Shown here piece by piece: positions 9,322 through 18,866 of a DNA stretch of 64,000 bases (positions within the stretch are counted from its first letter, which is position 1; each line of letters opens with the position of its first letter). The stretch spans positions 17,224 to 81,223 of the forward strand of contig NZ_SMMI01000018.1 of NCBI RefSeq assembly GCF_009733535.1, given 5' to 3'. Under the pieces are notes generated by a model that worked only from the letters and a program-made list of their open reading frames with translations, was not told where the DNA came from and did no database searches. The position numbers and the translations under genes were made by a program. The stretch is from Sphingobacterium endophyticum. GTDB taxonomy: Bacteria; Bacteroidota; Bacteroidia; Sphingobacteriales; Sphingobacteriaceae.

Positions 9322-9356
9322 CCAATCAACTATGCTTAAATAGGGTTAGTTTTCCA

Positions 9357-9388
9357 GGGGAACAATTTTTATTGTTCCCCTTTTTTTT
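9357..9388 (+). terminator. intrinsic terminator of efflux operon
   Basis: GGGGAACAAT (9357-9366), loop TTTT, ATTGTTCCCC (9371-9380), followed by eight T residues. A textbook rho-independent terminator on the plus strand. Confidence 0.93.
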
Positions 9389-9418
9389 CCAAAGGGACTG
9401 ATCCTTAAAGTTAATTAA

Positions 9419-10447
9419 CTAAGGCATTGAGGATTTTCGTGGAATTAGCTTTGTATTTAGTTCGATTGTTTCAAAATCATCAATTGGATATTTGGATTTG
9501 ATAATCTCAACTAATTTATTGAATGCTACCATTCCAATTTCTTCTGTGGGTTGTACGACTGTAGATAGCGAAGGATTTAGTGAATTTGGTATTCTAATAT
9601 TCGAAAATCCTATGACGCAGACTTCATCTGGGACTTTGATGTTTAATTCTGCTAAAATACCTAAGGTCAATGTGGTTATATCATCTGTGGCTCCAAAAAT
9701 AGCATTTGGCATTTTTCCTTGAGATTTTAAAAAATTTAATTTTTTGACTATTGAATTTTCAATCTCATCATGTTTACTATAATCACATTCCAAATAGAGA
9801 TTCGTGTCAAAAGGAATTTGATGATCAAGTAAACATTTCTTAAATCCTAATAATCTATCTGCTGCAACCCCAATATTTTTACCTGTAATATGTAGAATTT
9901 TGGATCTGCCCGAATTAATTAAATGCTCAGTTGCTTCATAGGCACTAACCTTATTGTCGATTCCAACTTTATGAGTTTTTATTTCATGGTTTACCCGATC
10001 AAATAAAACCACAGGAATCCCGGAATTTTGGAGCGCTTCTAATTGTTCTATATTAGAGTTAAATGCAACAGGTGAAATTAGCAAACCATCAATTCCCCGC
10101 ATCCTTAATACATCAATGGCATGCTTTTCTAATTTGATATCATCTCGACTTTGCATAATAATGATATCATATTTTTCCGCCTGTGATCCATTATGAATAC
10201 CGTCCAATACTTGCGAAATAAATGTATTGCTAATGTTAAATACGATGACACCTATTGTATTGGTCTTTCCTGTTTTTAAAGTTCTTGCAACTTTATTAGG
10301 AACATAATGATGTTTTTCAGCATAATCCTGAACCAGCTTTTTCGTGGACTCACTGATTTCATAACTGTCCGATAAGGATTTTGATACAGTTGATACCGAA
10401 AGCTTTAAATCCTTGGCAATGTCCTTTAACGTCTTACGTTCAATCAT
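9419..10447 (-). CDS. LacI family transcriptional regulator
   Basis: 342 residues from the chosen ATG at 10447; a start at 10483 would add 12 residues (MEIKFPFQDELI) before the normal N-terminus. The helix-turn-helix is obvious: TLKDIAKDLKLSVSTVSKSL, followed by the hinge helix region VPNKVARTLKTGKTNTIGVI. From about residue 60 there is a periplasmic-binding-protein-like ligand domain with GIDGLLISPVAF, PVVLFDRV, and the late motif DEVCVIGFSNI. It should bind a sugar or nucleoside-like effector in the cytoplasm. No sugar catabolic genes are adjacent: the neighbours are the efflux operon (convergent) and an epimerase-like gene (divergent, 450 bases away), so the target is unclear. Confidence 0.95.
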   Translation of the reverse strand: MIERKTLKDIAKDLKLSVSTVSKSLSDSYEISESTKKLVQDYAEKHHYVPNKVARTLKTGKTNTIGVIVFNISNTFISQVLDGIHNGSQAEKYDIIIMQSRDDIKLEKHAIDVLRMRGIDGLLISPVAFNSNIEQLEALQNSGIPVVLFDRVNHEIKTHKVGIDNKVSAYEATEHLINSGRSKILHITGKNIGVAADRLLGFKKCLLDHQIPFDTNLYLECDYSKHDEIENSIVKKLNFLKSQGKMPNAIFGATDDITTLTLGILAELNIKVPDEVCVIGFSNIRIPNSLNPSLSTVVQPTEEIGMVAFNKLVEIIKSKYPIDDFETIELNTKLIPRKSSMP

Positions 10448-10898
10448 AATTAGTTCATCTTGAAAAGGAAATTTAATTTCCAACTTCTCAATTTTTTAAA
10501 TAAACGGAATTTTAATCGTTTTGACAATTTATTGAAGGCTTTAATTAATTTTTTAATAGATCTTTTTTAATGCCAATTCAGGATCAATGGGGTTTTAAAC
10601 CTTTCTTATAGAGCATTGGAGTATTGCTTTCTGTTGTTTTGCTATGAAAAATCAGCTGTTTAATTTAAAAGGTATCTCTTGAATCGATTGATAACATCGC
10701 TGTAATAAGATGATAAACTATAAAAGGTAAATATATTTCTACAAATTAAATTAATAGTAAGCTTTTAATATTGAATAATGTTGCTTTAAAGGGGTTTTTT
10801 GAAAAAATATTAATAAATCAATAACAATTTGTTAAAAATTGGAATAATTTATGTTTCATTATGATAAATTATTTTAAAGAAGCCAAATTAATTAAAAA
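10448..10898. promoter_or_regulatory. divergent intergenic region with candidate plus-strand promoter
   Basis: A 450-base AT-rich region between the lacI-type gene and the gene at 10899. On the plus strand TTTG at 10828-10831 and TATGTTTC at 10850-10857, 18 bases apart, resemble the Bacteroidota -33/-7 boxes and lie 41 bases before the start codon. I see no coding frame and no strong hairpin in the rest. Confidence 0.45.
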
Positions 10899-11567
10899 AT
10901 GCATAAAATTAAAGTCATAATTACAGGAGCTACCGGAATGGTAGGTGAGGGGGTACTGCAAGAATGTTTGAATAATTCTGAAGTGGAAAAGGTGTTAATT
11001 GTGACTAGAAAGGAGTATCCAATTACTCATCCAAAATTAAAACAAATGATTTTTTCAGATATTCTGAATATTGATCAATTGGGTGATGAGTTAGTGGATT
11101 ATAATGCTTGCTTTTTTTGTGCCGGTGTATCCTCTGTGGGAATGAATGAAGATAAGTACACCAAATTAACCTATGATTTAACTTTAAATTTTTCAAAAAA
11201 ATTACTTGAAATTAATAAGGATATAGTCTTTTGTTATGTCTCCGGTAGTGGCACTGATAGCTCTGAAAAAGGAAAGGTGATGTGGGCTAGAGTAAAAGGA
11301 AAGACTGAGAATGATTTATTAAAACTTCCATTTAAAGCAGTCTATAATTTTAGGCCTGGTTTTATGCGTCCAAGTCCTGGTGCAAAAAATGTAAAAGGTG
11401 TTCTAAAATTTATTTCAGCTTTATATCCAATCCTTAGACCATTAAACAAAACTTATTTCCTAACTCTTGAAGAGGTAGGAAAAGCAATGGTTGCAGTCTC
11501 TAGGAATGGATATAATAAACATATATTGGAAACTCAAGATATTTCATTCTTAGCTTCTCAATCCTAA
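10899..11567 (+). CDS. NAD(P)-binding Rossmann-fold epimerase/dehydratase-like protein
   Basis: 222 residues with the atypical short-chain dehydrogenase nucleotide site at the N-terminus: KVIITGATGMVGEGVLQECL (about residues 5-24, G-x-x-G-x-x-G). Later come ACFFCAGVSSVGM (about 69-81) and a serine-rich FCYVSGSGTDSSEKG (about 107-121), with FRPGFMRPS around 150, as in the HTATIP2/YbjT-like epimerase group. The usual Tyr-x-x-x-Lys catalytic pair is not evident, so it may bind nucleotide without being a classical dehydrogenase. A single gene, with no partner and no visible terminator. The substrate is unknown. Confidence 0.85.
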   Translation: MHKIKVIITGATGMVGEGVLQECLNNSEVEKVLIVTRKEYPITHPKLKQMIFSDILNIDQLGDELVDYNACFFCAGVSSVGMNEDKYTKLTYDLTLNFSKKLLEINKDIVFCYVSGSGTDSSEKGKVMWARVKGKTENDLLKLPFKAVYNFRPGFMRPSPGAKNVKGVLKFISALYPILRPLNKTYFLTLEEVGKAMVAVSRNGYNKHILETQDISFLASQS

Positions 11568-12046
11568 AATTTTTATAAATCAATTTACCACTTAATTCGG
11601 ACTCAATTCTATAGTATCATCTTTTTATCTCCATATATTTTTTAATTGATTTATTGAGAATCATTAAAATAAATAAAAAGGATAAAATGAAGAATAACGA
11701 GAATTCTTAAACAAAAGCAATTCGATTTTAAATTGTTTTAAAGTATATCTCTGTTTTAAAATCTTTAAGTACTTAAAGTGTAAAGAATAAAGACGTTTTA
11801 GTAATTAAGTTATTTTCTTTTTAATTCTTGTTGGATTGTTAATTTAATTCAAAATTTAAGTTAAAAAATGCTTAATAATTTTTAAAAAAGTGTAGATGAA
11901 GTCAATTTTATTGCGTTAATTCGTATTGAACTTTAAAAGAACTAATAGTAAACCTGAAGCAATTATCGGCAACGATATTGTTATAGAAATTTTTAAAGCC
12001 AAAATTATAAATCGTTTTAGCATTATTTATTATTAACTATATTTTT
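11568..12046. other. long AT-rich intergenic region before SusC/SusD pair 1
   Basis: 479 bases with no credible coding frame. I see runs of A and T and one small imperfect hairpin near 11959-11980 (CAATTATCG, GCAA, CGATATTG) ahead of the SusC gene. No sigma/anti-sigma gene, AraC gene or clear TAnnTTTG box was found. It is probably the promoter and leader region of the SusC gene. Confidence 0.4.
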
Positions 12047-15000
12047 ATGTGGAATTCTGACAATTTTACTCGTAGAGGAAATAGGCTATGGATTATTCCG
12101 TTAGTACTCCTCGCAACAAGTTACAGTCCTGCTAACGCGAACGTTAGTTTAGGATCGAACACAGTTCCAACCACTAAATTGCACCAGCAAACCGTTTCTG
12201 GTACGGTTAGAGATGCTGGCAATAATCAGCCATTGGAAGGTGTTACAATCTCCATTAAAGGTACCACAACAGGTACGCAGACGGATGCAAGCGGTAATTT
12301 CTCAATCCAAGCCAGTAATGGACAGGTCATTGTTGCTAATTATATTGGGTTCAAGTCCCAAGAAAAAACCGTAAGCTCCAGCTCAATGAGCTTTTCATTG
12401 GAAAGTACAGATCAACAAATTGAAGAACTAGTTGTTGTCGGTTACGGTACAATGAGAAAATCAGACGTAACTGGATCCATTTCTAATGTAAAAGGAGAGG
12501 ATATGATTAAAGCTCAAAGCTTTAGTCCACTTGAAAACCTAAGAGGTAAAGCTCCAGGTGTAAATATCTATTCTAACTCTAGTCAGCCAGGTGCTTATGC
12601 AAATAGGGTTATTATTCGTGGTACTAACACAATTAACTCTTCTTCAAATCCACTTTATGTAGTCGATGGGGTAGTGATGCAGGATTTTCACTTGTTAAAT
12701 CCAAATGATATCGAAAGTATTGAGGTTTTAAAAGACGCATCTTCAGCAGCAATTTATGGTGCTCGTGGTGCAAATGGCGTTATCTTGGTTACTACCAAAA
12801 GAGGTAACAAGGACGGAAGAAAAACGATCAGTTACCAAGGTTCAGTTAGCAGTAACTCTGTACAAAGATATATGGATGTTCTAACTGGTCAAGAATGGGT
12901 GGATGCCTTTATGATCGGTCTTCAGAATGAAAATAATTGGCAAGGAAAAAATTGGAATCTGGACAAAAAATCATGGTTCAATGATCCTAATTATTTTGAT
13001 GCTAGCGGTAATCCATTATACAATACGGATTGGCAAAAAGAGGCTACTAGAAACTCCTTATCTCATAATCACCAAATTGATATTCAACAAGGGGATGAAA
13101 GTTCGTCTGTAGGGGCTTTCTTAAATTATTCTGAAAATCAAGGTGTTGTAAACAATACATACAGTAAACGTATCAATGCTAAATTAGCATACGATTCTAA
13201 AGTTAAGGAATGGTTATCAACAAGTGTTAACTTATTGGCAAACCATACTTGGGGCCGTCATACTCCAGAAGACGGTGGTGGACAAGATGCCCGTCGTACA
13301 ATGATTGAGATGCTTCCTTGGCTTCCTATTTATCAACCTGATGGAAAATATACTTCTTCTTCATCATCTACCGTATCGAATGTATTAGCATTTGAAGGTA
13401 TGGCTAACCCTGTTTCTATTTTAGATTTACAGAAAAGAATGCGCTATAATACCCAAATCTTTGGTAACGCAGCATTAACTTTCCATATCGCGGATGGTTT
13501 GGATTTGAAAACCCAATTCGGTATTGATAATCATAGAAAAGAATATAGAGGTTACTCTTCTATTACATTAAACAATATTTCAAGACCTAATGGTTGGGCA
13601 GAAGTTAACAGCTGGAATGACCTATATTGGCAAGAAGAAACCTATTTGACTTATAATAAAACTTTTGATAAACATAGGGTTAATGCTATGGCAGGTCTTT
13701 CATGGCAAGAACGTACCTATTACGGTTTCAATGTGAGAACTGAAGGGTTTACAACAGATGCTTATGAATACAATAACTTAGGTGTGGGTTCAATCCCAGG
13801 TTCTCCAGGTTCGGGAACTAACAAATGGGCCATGAACTCTTACTTCGTTCGCGGAAACTATAGCTACGATGATCGTTATTCGGTAACATTAACTGCTCGT
13901 GCTGACGGTTCTTCTAAATTCGGTGAAAACAATAAATACGGATTTTTCCCTTCAGCAGGTGTGGCGTGGAATATTGGTAATGAAGCTTTTATGAAAGATC
14001 AGACTACAGTTTCTAATCTGAAATTACATACAAGTTATGGTGTTACAGGTAACTCTGAAATCAATCCGTATTCCTCTTTGTTTATGATCAATGCTGGAAC
14101 AAGTTTAATGAATGGAGTCCGTGAACCTTTTGGATTTGTAGGAAATTTAGGTAACCCAGATTTACGTTGGGAAAAAACTAAAACTTATGATGCAGGATTT
14201 GAATTAGGATTATTTCAAAATAGATTGAATTTTGATGTCTCTGTTTACAATAGAACTACTACTGATTTATTATTAGAAGCACCAGTACCTTATGCAACAG
14301 GTTATGCTAGTGTTTATAAAAACATTGGTTCTGTTAGAAATAGAGGGGTGGAAATTTTAGTGAATGCATCTCCTGTAAGAAATGATGATTTATCTTGGAA
14401 TATTACATTGAATGGTTCTTATAACAAGAATGAGGTCTTGAAATTAGGTGAAAACAACGAGGATATTCTATTGAATGGATGGGTTGGAGGTCCTAACAGT
14501 ATTATTCGTGTTGGTGAAAACTTAAACAGTTTTTATGGTTATAAACGTAATGGAATTTATACAGTTCAGGATTTCGAAAATGGTGATATTGAAGAAAACA
14601 AAATTGGTAGACCTAACAGATCAACTAATCAACAGATCCTAGGTAAAGGTGTGCCTGATTGGATGGGTAGTTTTATCAATACAGTAAACTATAAAAACTT
14701 TGATTTAACCGTTGACCTACAATTTGTTTATGGTGTTGAAACCATGCAACAATTTTTCCACTCTACTTATGACCGTTTCGGTATTACCAATGGTTTGAAA
14801 ACTATCCTTACTGATGCATACAATGGATCTAATCCAAATACTATGCAACAAGCAATTTACCTACAAAATAATGGTCACGCTGGTCAGGATACAAATGTGG
14901 ATTCTCAATGGGTAGTAGATGGTTCATATTTACGTGTGAATGTATTGCAGTTGGGTTATACATTTAAATCAGATTTAGCAAGTAGAATGGGATTCTCGGC

Positions 15001-15175
15001 ATTACGTATATACGCAAGTGCGAATAACCCTTGGTTGATTACAAATTCTAAATTCCAAGGTTATGATCCAGAGAGTACCTCATTGGGTGAAGGAAATAAA
15101 TTCGGTCAAAATATGACTTTCTTCTCTTATCCAAGGGCGAAAACATTCACTTTCGGAGTTAACTTGACTTTATAA
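12047..15175 (+). CDS. SusC/RagA family TonB-dependent outer membrane transporter
   Basis: 1042 residues. A signal peptide at the N-terminus (LWIIPLVLLATSYSPANA) is followed by a carboxypeptidase-regulatory-like domain (TVSGTVRDAGNNQPLEGVTI, about 48-130), the linker ELVVVGYGTMRKSDVTGSI that leads into the plug (about 130-250, with NPLYVVDGVVM and GARGANGVILVTTKRG), and a 22-strand beta-barrel ending in an aromatic-rich strand with terminal ...FTFGVNLTL. It forms the energy-dependent channel of a SusCD complex; the lid is the next gene, 20 bases downstream. No glycoside hydrolase, sulfatase or peptidase is linked, so the nutrient it takes up cannot be inferred. Confidence 0.97.
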   Translation: MWNSDNFTRRGNRLWIIPLVLLATSYSPANANVSLGSNTVPTTKLHQQTVSGTVRDAGNNQPLEGVTISIKGTTTGTQTDASGNFSIQASNGQVIVANYIGFKSQEKTVSSSSMSFSLESTDQQIEELVVVGYGTMRKSDVTGSISNVKGEDMIKAQSFSPLENLRGKAPGVNIYSNSSQPGAYANRVIIRGTNTINSSSNPLYVVDGVVMQDFHLLNPNDIESIEVLKDASSAAIYGARGANGVILVTTKRGNKDGRKTISYQGSVSSNSVQRYMDVLTGQEWVDAFMIGLQNENNWQGKNWNLDKKSWFNDPNYFDASGNPLYNTDWQKEATRNSLSHNHQIDIQQGDESSSVGAFLNYSENQGVVNNTYSKRINAKLAYDSKVKEWLSTSVNLLANHTWGRHTPEDGGGQDARRTMIEMLPWLPIYQPDGKYTSSSSSTVSNVLAFEGMANPVSILDLQKRMRYNTQIFGNAALTFHIADGLDLKTQFGIDNHRKEYRGYSSITLNNISRPNGWAEVNSWNDLYWQEETYLTYNKTFDKHRVNAMAGLSWQERTYYGFNVRTEGFTTDAYEYNNLGVGSIPGSPGSGTNKWAMNSYFVRGNYSYDDRYSVTLTARADGSSKFGENNKYGFFPSAGVAWNIGNEAFMKDQTTVSNLKLHTSYGVTGNSEINPYSSLFMINAGTSLMNGVREPFGFVGNLGNPDLRWEKTKTYDAGFELGLFQNRLNFDVSVYNRTTTDLLLEAPVPYATGYASVYKNIGSVRNRGVEILVNASPVRNDDLSWNITLNGSYNKNEVLKLGENNEDILLNGWVGGPNSIIRVGENLNSFYGYKRNGIYTVQDFENGDIEENKIGRPNRSTNQQILGKGVPDWMGSFINTVNYKNFDLTVDLQFVYGVETMQQFFHSTYDRFGITNGLKTILTDAYNGSNPNTMQQAIYLQNNGHAGQDTNVDSQWVVDGSYLRVNVLQLGYTFKSDLASRMGFSALRIYASANNPWLITNSKFQGYDPESTSLGEGNKFGQNMTFFSYPRAKTFTFGVNLTL

Positions 15176-15195
15176 TTTCTTGAAGAAACATTATT

Positions 15196-16776
15196 ATGAA
15201 AACTAAAAATTTTGCAATCGCTATATTATTGACCGGTGCCTTAGGGTTAAGCTCATGCGAAAAGTTTTTGGAGGAAAAACCGCTTTCGAATGAAACATTA
15301 AACTTTTTCTTTAAAACTGAAGCACAGGCTATTGCCAATGTCAATGCTCTTTATCGTAGAGGAGCTCCCGTAAGATATGGAAATGCTGGGTCGGCTTATC
15401 TTGGACCGACAGCATCAATCCCAACCTTTTTAACTGGTTATTTCACCAATGCCTATGAAAACCAGGAACTCGTTTGTCTTTATTCTAAACAATTGAATAG
15501 ACAACAGAATACTAGAATTGTTTCTAATACTATGAATACTATTTGGAATGAAAGTTATTCTTCAATAAATATCGCAAATGGTGGTATCAAGCATATTCCA
15601 GAAATTCCTTTCAATAACGAGAATGAAAAAAAGGTATTAATCGCTACTTCTAAATTCTTTAGAGCGTTCAACTATTTCTATTTAGTGAAAACTTTTGGAG
15701 ATATTCCAATGCCACTTGAACCTACTGAGAACTTGGAAAATCTTTATTTGAAGAGAACTCCGACGGCTGATGTATATAAGCAGATTGAAGCTGATTTAAA
15801 AGAAGCAGTGGATGTGTTACCAGCTGTTACATTTACAGATAATAAAAACAGGGCAACGAAATATGTTGCTGCTATGACCTTAGCTAATGTCTATTTGCAG
15901 CAAAATAAGTTTGCTGAAGCTGCTACTTATTCAAAAATGGTGGTTAATTCTGCACATAATTTAACCCAGAACGAAGATTTAAAAATGAAAAGTGCGTACA
16001 ATAAATTACGTACCACAGATAATTTACCGGAGAGTATCTATGCATATGAATTTGACGGTACAATTTCTGCCAGCGGTTGGTGGCCTACCTATGGTTTCAA
16101 TTCTTCTGCAACTGCTGTTTTTGATAAATATTCGATTTTTGAACGTGTTTATGGTCCAAGTAAGACCTTCTTAAATGTTTATGAAGCAAATGATCTAAGG
16201 ATTCAACCAAATCAATTCTACCACTGGGAATATAAAAATCCTAATACTGGAAAAATTTGGAAATCTGATGATGCTGCAATTTGGTATTATGTAGATGAAG
16301 CTGCTATATTAACGACTGGTCGCGGTACTAAAGATTTCAATATCTATCGTTATGCTGAAGCTTTATTAATTGCTGCTGAAAGTTCAGCGAAAGCTTCTAA
16401 TGCAGTAACTGCTGAAGCAGCAGGATATCTTGCAAGAGTTAAAGCAAGAGCGAGTACAACTGGAAAAACAGTGGCTCAGTATACCACAGAATTGCAGGCT
16501 CTTTCTCCAGCGGCATTTGTTGAAGCTGTATGGACGGAGCGCCTTCGTGAATTGCCTCTAGAATTCAAAATGTGGGACGACTGTTTGCGTACCGGTAAAT
16601 TCCCTGTAGTTTCTGCAACCGAAAAAGGAAAAGTTACTTACGTGAATTTAGTTGGTGCTAAAAACGCTGCGGGTGCAACATTTAAAGATTCCGACCTTTT
16701 ATGGCCAATCTCTTTAGATGAATTACAACGAAATCCAGAGTTAACTCAAAACAAAGATTACCAAGCTACAAATTAA
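15196..16776 (+). CDS. SusD/RagB family nutrient-binding outer membrane lipoprotein
   Basis: 526 residues. The lipoprotein signal MKTKNFAIAILLTGALGLSSC places the lipidated cysteine at about residue 21. The N-terminal SusD-like domain is seen in EKFLEEKPLS and ALYRRGAPV, and TPR-like helices hold ATSKFFRAFNYFYLVKTFGD (about 151-170). The C-terminal SusD segment has IYRYAEALLIAAESSAKA and VWTERLRELPLEFKMWDDCLR, where E-R-x-x-E is the family signature. It caps the SusC barrel at the cell surface and binds ligand. Co-transcribed with SusC and closed by a strong terminator 18 bases downstream. Confidence 0.96.
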   Translation: MKTKNFAIAILLTGALGLSSCEKFLEEKPLSNETLNFFFKTEAQAIANVNALYRRGAPVRYGNAGSAYLGPTASIPTFLTGYFTNAYENQELVCLYSKQLNRQQNTRIVSNTMNTIWNESYSSINIANGGIKHIPEIPFNNENEKKVLIATSKFFRAFNYFYLVKTFGDIPMPLEPTENLENLYLKRTPTADVYKQIEADLKEAVDVLPAVTFTDNKNRATKYVAAMTLANVYLQQNKFAEAATYSKMVVNSAHNLTQNEDLKMKSAYNKLRTTDNLPESIYAYEFDGTISASGWWPTYGFNSSATAVFDKYSIFERVYGPSKTFLNVYEANDLRIQPNQFYHWEYKNPNTGKIWKSDDAAIWYYVDEAAILTTGRGTKDFNIYRYAEALLIAAESSAKASNAVTAEAAGYLARVKARASTTGKTVAQYTTELQALSPAAFVEAVWTERLRELPLEFKMWDDCLRTGKFPVVSATEKGKVTYVNLVGAKNAAGATFKDSDLLWPISLDELQRNPELTQNKDYQATN

Positions 16777-16793
16777 GGCGAATAATCATATAG

Positions 16794-16824
16794 AAAGAGG
16801 CTGTCACTGACAGCCTCTTTTGTT
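16794..16824. terminator. intrinsic terminator between SusD and the convergent ATPase gene
   Basis: AAAGAGGCTGTC (16794-16805), loop ACT, GACAGCCTCTTT (16809-16820), then TTGTTT. The arms are perfect over 12 bp; the A-rich left side also gives a U-tract on the minus strand, so it can serve both convergent genes. Confidence 0.9.
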
Positions 16825-17367
16825 TCATAAATTTTCTAAAATAAATTTAACTCTTAATTCTATATCCATTTTCGGAATCTCTATAACCTCATATCCATAT
16901 TTTAGATAAAGCTTTCTCATATAATCAAAGGTATACTGTGCCTCCTCCCAAGTTTGTTTCCTTTCAGAATCTGTAACATAAATCTCTTCCCAAGGAGGAA
17001 GAATAAAGATTTTATGATATAATGGCTTTTTAAGAATTTCAAATTGAGCAATTGTCATCGGTAGATTTTCCATTTCCATATAACAAATACTGTCAAGTAG
17101 GCCTCGATCAAAAAAGACAAACCCTTTTTCATTAAGGATTGATCGTTCATATTCTTTCAGAGATTCCTCCCACATTAACCTTGCATACTCAGCTTTATTT
17201 GCCCATGGTAATGCAGATCCACGATTCAATACTTGATCTTTAATAATTTGCCGGGCTACCTCTGGAATACAATGAAAACCATATTCAGAAAGATGGTTTA
17301 GTAAAGTGGTTTTCCCTGTACCAGGTCCTCCTGTGAGTACATAATAATTCCTTATTTGATTTTGCAT
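16825..17367 (-). CDS. AAA_28-type ATPase / nucleotide kinase-like protein
   Basis: 180 residues. Walker A is complete (TGGPGTGKTTLL at about 12-23) and a Walker B-like FVFFDRGLLDSICY follows at about 83-96. The segment GFHCIPEVARQIIKDQ is characteristic of the AAA_28 group, P-loop proteins related to NadR/thymidylate kinases whose substrates are mostly unknown. The C-terminus (YEVIEIPKMDIELRVKFIL) completes the Rossmann-like core. Its start lies 9 bases after the upstream GNAT gene, so the two are one transcript. Confidence 0.88.
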   Translation of the reverse strand: MQNQIRNYYVLTGGPGTGKTTLLNHLSEYGFHCIPEVARQIIKDQVLNRGSALPWANKAEYARLMWEESLKEYERSILNEKGFVFFDRGLLDSICYMEMENLPMTIAQFEILKKPLYHKIFILPPWEEIYVTDSERKQTWEEAQYTFDYMRKLYLKYGYEVIEIPKMDIELRVKFILENL

Positions 17368-17376
17368 AAATCTCCT

Positions 17377-17880
17377 TTAAAATATTAATTCAAGAACTTC
17401 TCCAGGTAATCCGTCAAAATCTCTAAATTCCCTTGTTTGGAACCCATTTTTTATCAATATTTTTCTCGAAGCAAGATTATTGGGATCTATAATTGCAAAC
17501 ATCCCTTTCAGCTTTTTCAACAAACGGCCGTAATCAATCAAACACGCTGCAATGGCACTTGCAATTCCTTTTCCCCAATATTCTGGAAGTATTATATAAC
17601 CCAACTCGGCGATATCGGAATTTGATTCTGTAATCTCAAGTTTTGCTAAGCCAATAAATTTCCCACTTTTCCTATCAAATATTTTATAGGTCCCGAAATG
17701 ATCCGAAATAGAATTTAATTTAAGTAGCTTTTTGAAATCCTCTCTTGCCTCATCAAACTCAAAGGGTCTTTCTGTGATCATGGCCATAACTTTTTCATCA
17801 TTGACCATTTGAAAATAATAATCAAAATCTCGAGTACTATTTACAAACTTGAGAAGTTTATAATGTTCCAATTCTATCAT
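17377..17880 (-). CDS. GNAT family N-acetyltransferase (RimJ-like)
   Basis: 167 residues, normal for the Acetyltransf_3 group. The strand pair GKFIGLAKLEITESNSDIAELGYIIL leads to the acetyl-CoA loop PEYWGKGIASAIAACLIDYG (about 115-134, with the R/Q-x-x-G-x-G/A pattern present as W-G-K-G-I-A), and IDPNNLASRKILIKNGF near the C-terminus is the usual second CoA-site helix. The start region (ERPFEFDEAREDFKKLL) is also typical. Transcribed with the AAA_28 ATPase. The acceptor is unknown: a ribosomal protein, amino acid or small molecule is possible. Confidence 0.92.
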   Translation of the reverse strand: MIELEHYKLLKFVNSTRDFDYYFQMVNDEKVMAMITERPFEFDEAREDFKKLLKLNSISDHFGTYKIFDRKSGKFIGLAKLEITESNSDIAELGYIILPEYWGKGIASAIAACLIDYGRLLKKLKGMFAIIDPNNLASRKILIKNGFQTREFRDFDGLPGEVLELIF

Positions 17881-17971
17881 AAATTAATAATTTTTAAATA
17901 AAAATAAAAATTATTAACGACAATAGACCTATTGTTTGATTTTTAATAATTACTCTAATGCATGGAACTAA

Positions 17972-18322
17972 TTAATATACTTCAGAATTTTTCTTCATTT
18001 GTCTTAGTTTAAGAACCTTGTCACTTAAGATTACAAATAAGAAAACATAAATCATTTGAGAAAATATTGTAATATAATTTTTCAGCGATGGATCTGTTAT
18101 TTTTGTTTCTAAAAATTCAGTTATTAGAAAAGTAAACCCTATTCCAAATATAGCACCAAATGCAAACGAAAATAAGGCATATTTCCTTGTCCTATTGATG
18201 GATGCTTTTTCAGCCTCTAGTTTTTCAATTCGAGCCATTACTTGAGAATCAAAATCATCAAATGGAAGTTCCATTTTTGAAAGCCCCATGAAGTCCTTTA
18301 ACTTATCCTTATGCTCTTCCAT
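17972..18322 (-). CDS. two-helix membrane protein, probable anti-sigma partner
   Basis: 116 residues. A soluble N-terminal third (MEEHKDKLKDFMGLSKMELP) with a charged helix (ARIEKLEAEKASINRTRKY) is followed by two membrane helices at about 48-66 (ALFSFAFGAIFGIGFTFLI) and 84-102 (ITIFSQMIYVFLFVILSDK). Its start overlaps the end of the ECF sigma gene by 14 bases, so the two are translated together. A small membrane protein coupled to an ECF sigma factor in this way is commonly its anti-sigma factor, though no zinc-binding HxxxCxxC motif is present. I infer the role from position. Confidence 0.75.
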   Translation of the reverse strand: MEEHKDKLKDFMGLSKMELPFDDFDSQVMARIEKLEAEKASINRTRKYALFSFAFGAIFGIGFTFLITEFLETKITDPSLKNYITIFSQMIYVFLFVILSDKVLKLRQMKKNSEVY

Positions 18323-18866
18323 ATTGCAAGCTTTTTAGTTCTTTATTCAATTCGCTGGCCATTCTTTTTCTTCCTCGGTGGAGAATAACCTTTGCATTTG
18401 CATTTGTCCATCCAGTAATCTCACATAACTCCTGGATTGAAAGTTCCTCTAAATAGAAGAGTCTTAATGATAGGGCTTCATTGCTTGGTAATTTTAATAA
18501 AACCTCATTAATGATTTGTTTCTGTTCCTCAATAATCATACTTTTTAAAGCATTTTCATCTAATTCAACATCATGTCGTATAATGTCTAATTCTTCATAT
18601 TGAATGGATTTATTGCGTATAATCTTATAAGAACAGTGCACAACTATTCTATAAAACCAGGTGCTGAATTTAGATTTGCCCTTAAAATTCTTTAGCGAAA
18701 GATAAGCCTGGACAAATGCTTCCTGCGTGGCTTCTTCAGCTAAAAGCTCATTTTTTACAATAGAAATAGCAACGGAAAAAGCCATGTCCTTGTAGGTACT
18801 GATTAAGTAACCAAAAGCATGGCGATCTCCTGAAAGTACTTTATCTATGTAAAGACTATCCATCAA
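18309..18866 (-). CDS. ECF RNA polymerase sigma factor
   Basis: 185 residues. Region 2 is clear: LISTYKDMAFSVAISIVKNE, ATQEAFVQAYLSLKNFKG and SKFSTWFYRIVVHCSYKIIR (about 22-85). Region 4 with its helix-turn-helix follows (LPSNEALSLRLFYLEELSIQ, then CEITGWTNANAKVILHRGRKRM, about 123-175). It directs core polymerase to a dedicated promoter set. It sits between a DUF6249 gene (11-base overlap upstream) and a two-helix membrane protein (14-base overlap downstream), which suggests membrane-controlled release. Confidence 0.95.
   Translation of the reverse strand: MMDSLYIDKVLSGDRHAFGYLISTYKDMAFSVAISIVKNELLAEEATQEAFVQAYLSLKNFKGKSKFSTWFYRIVVHCSYKIIRNKSIQYEELDIIRHDVELDENALKSMIIEEQKQIINEVLLKLPSNEALSLRLFYLEELSIQELCEITGWTNANAKVILHRGRKRMASELNKELKSLQYGRA

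Noticed and set aside
9492..9722. Plus-strand frame within the LacI gene
   Set aside because: Antisense of a strongly supported LacI family gene; no promoter or independent support.
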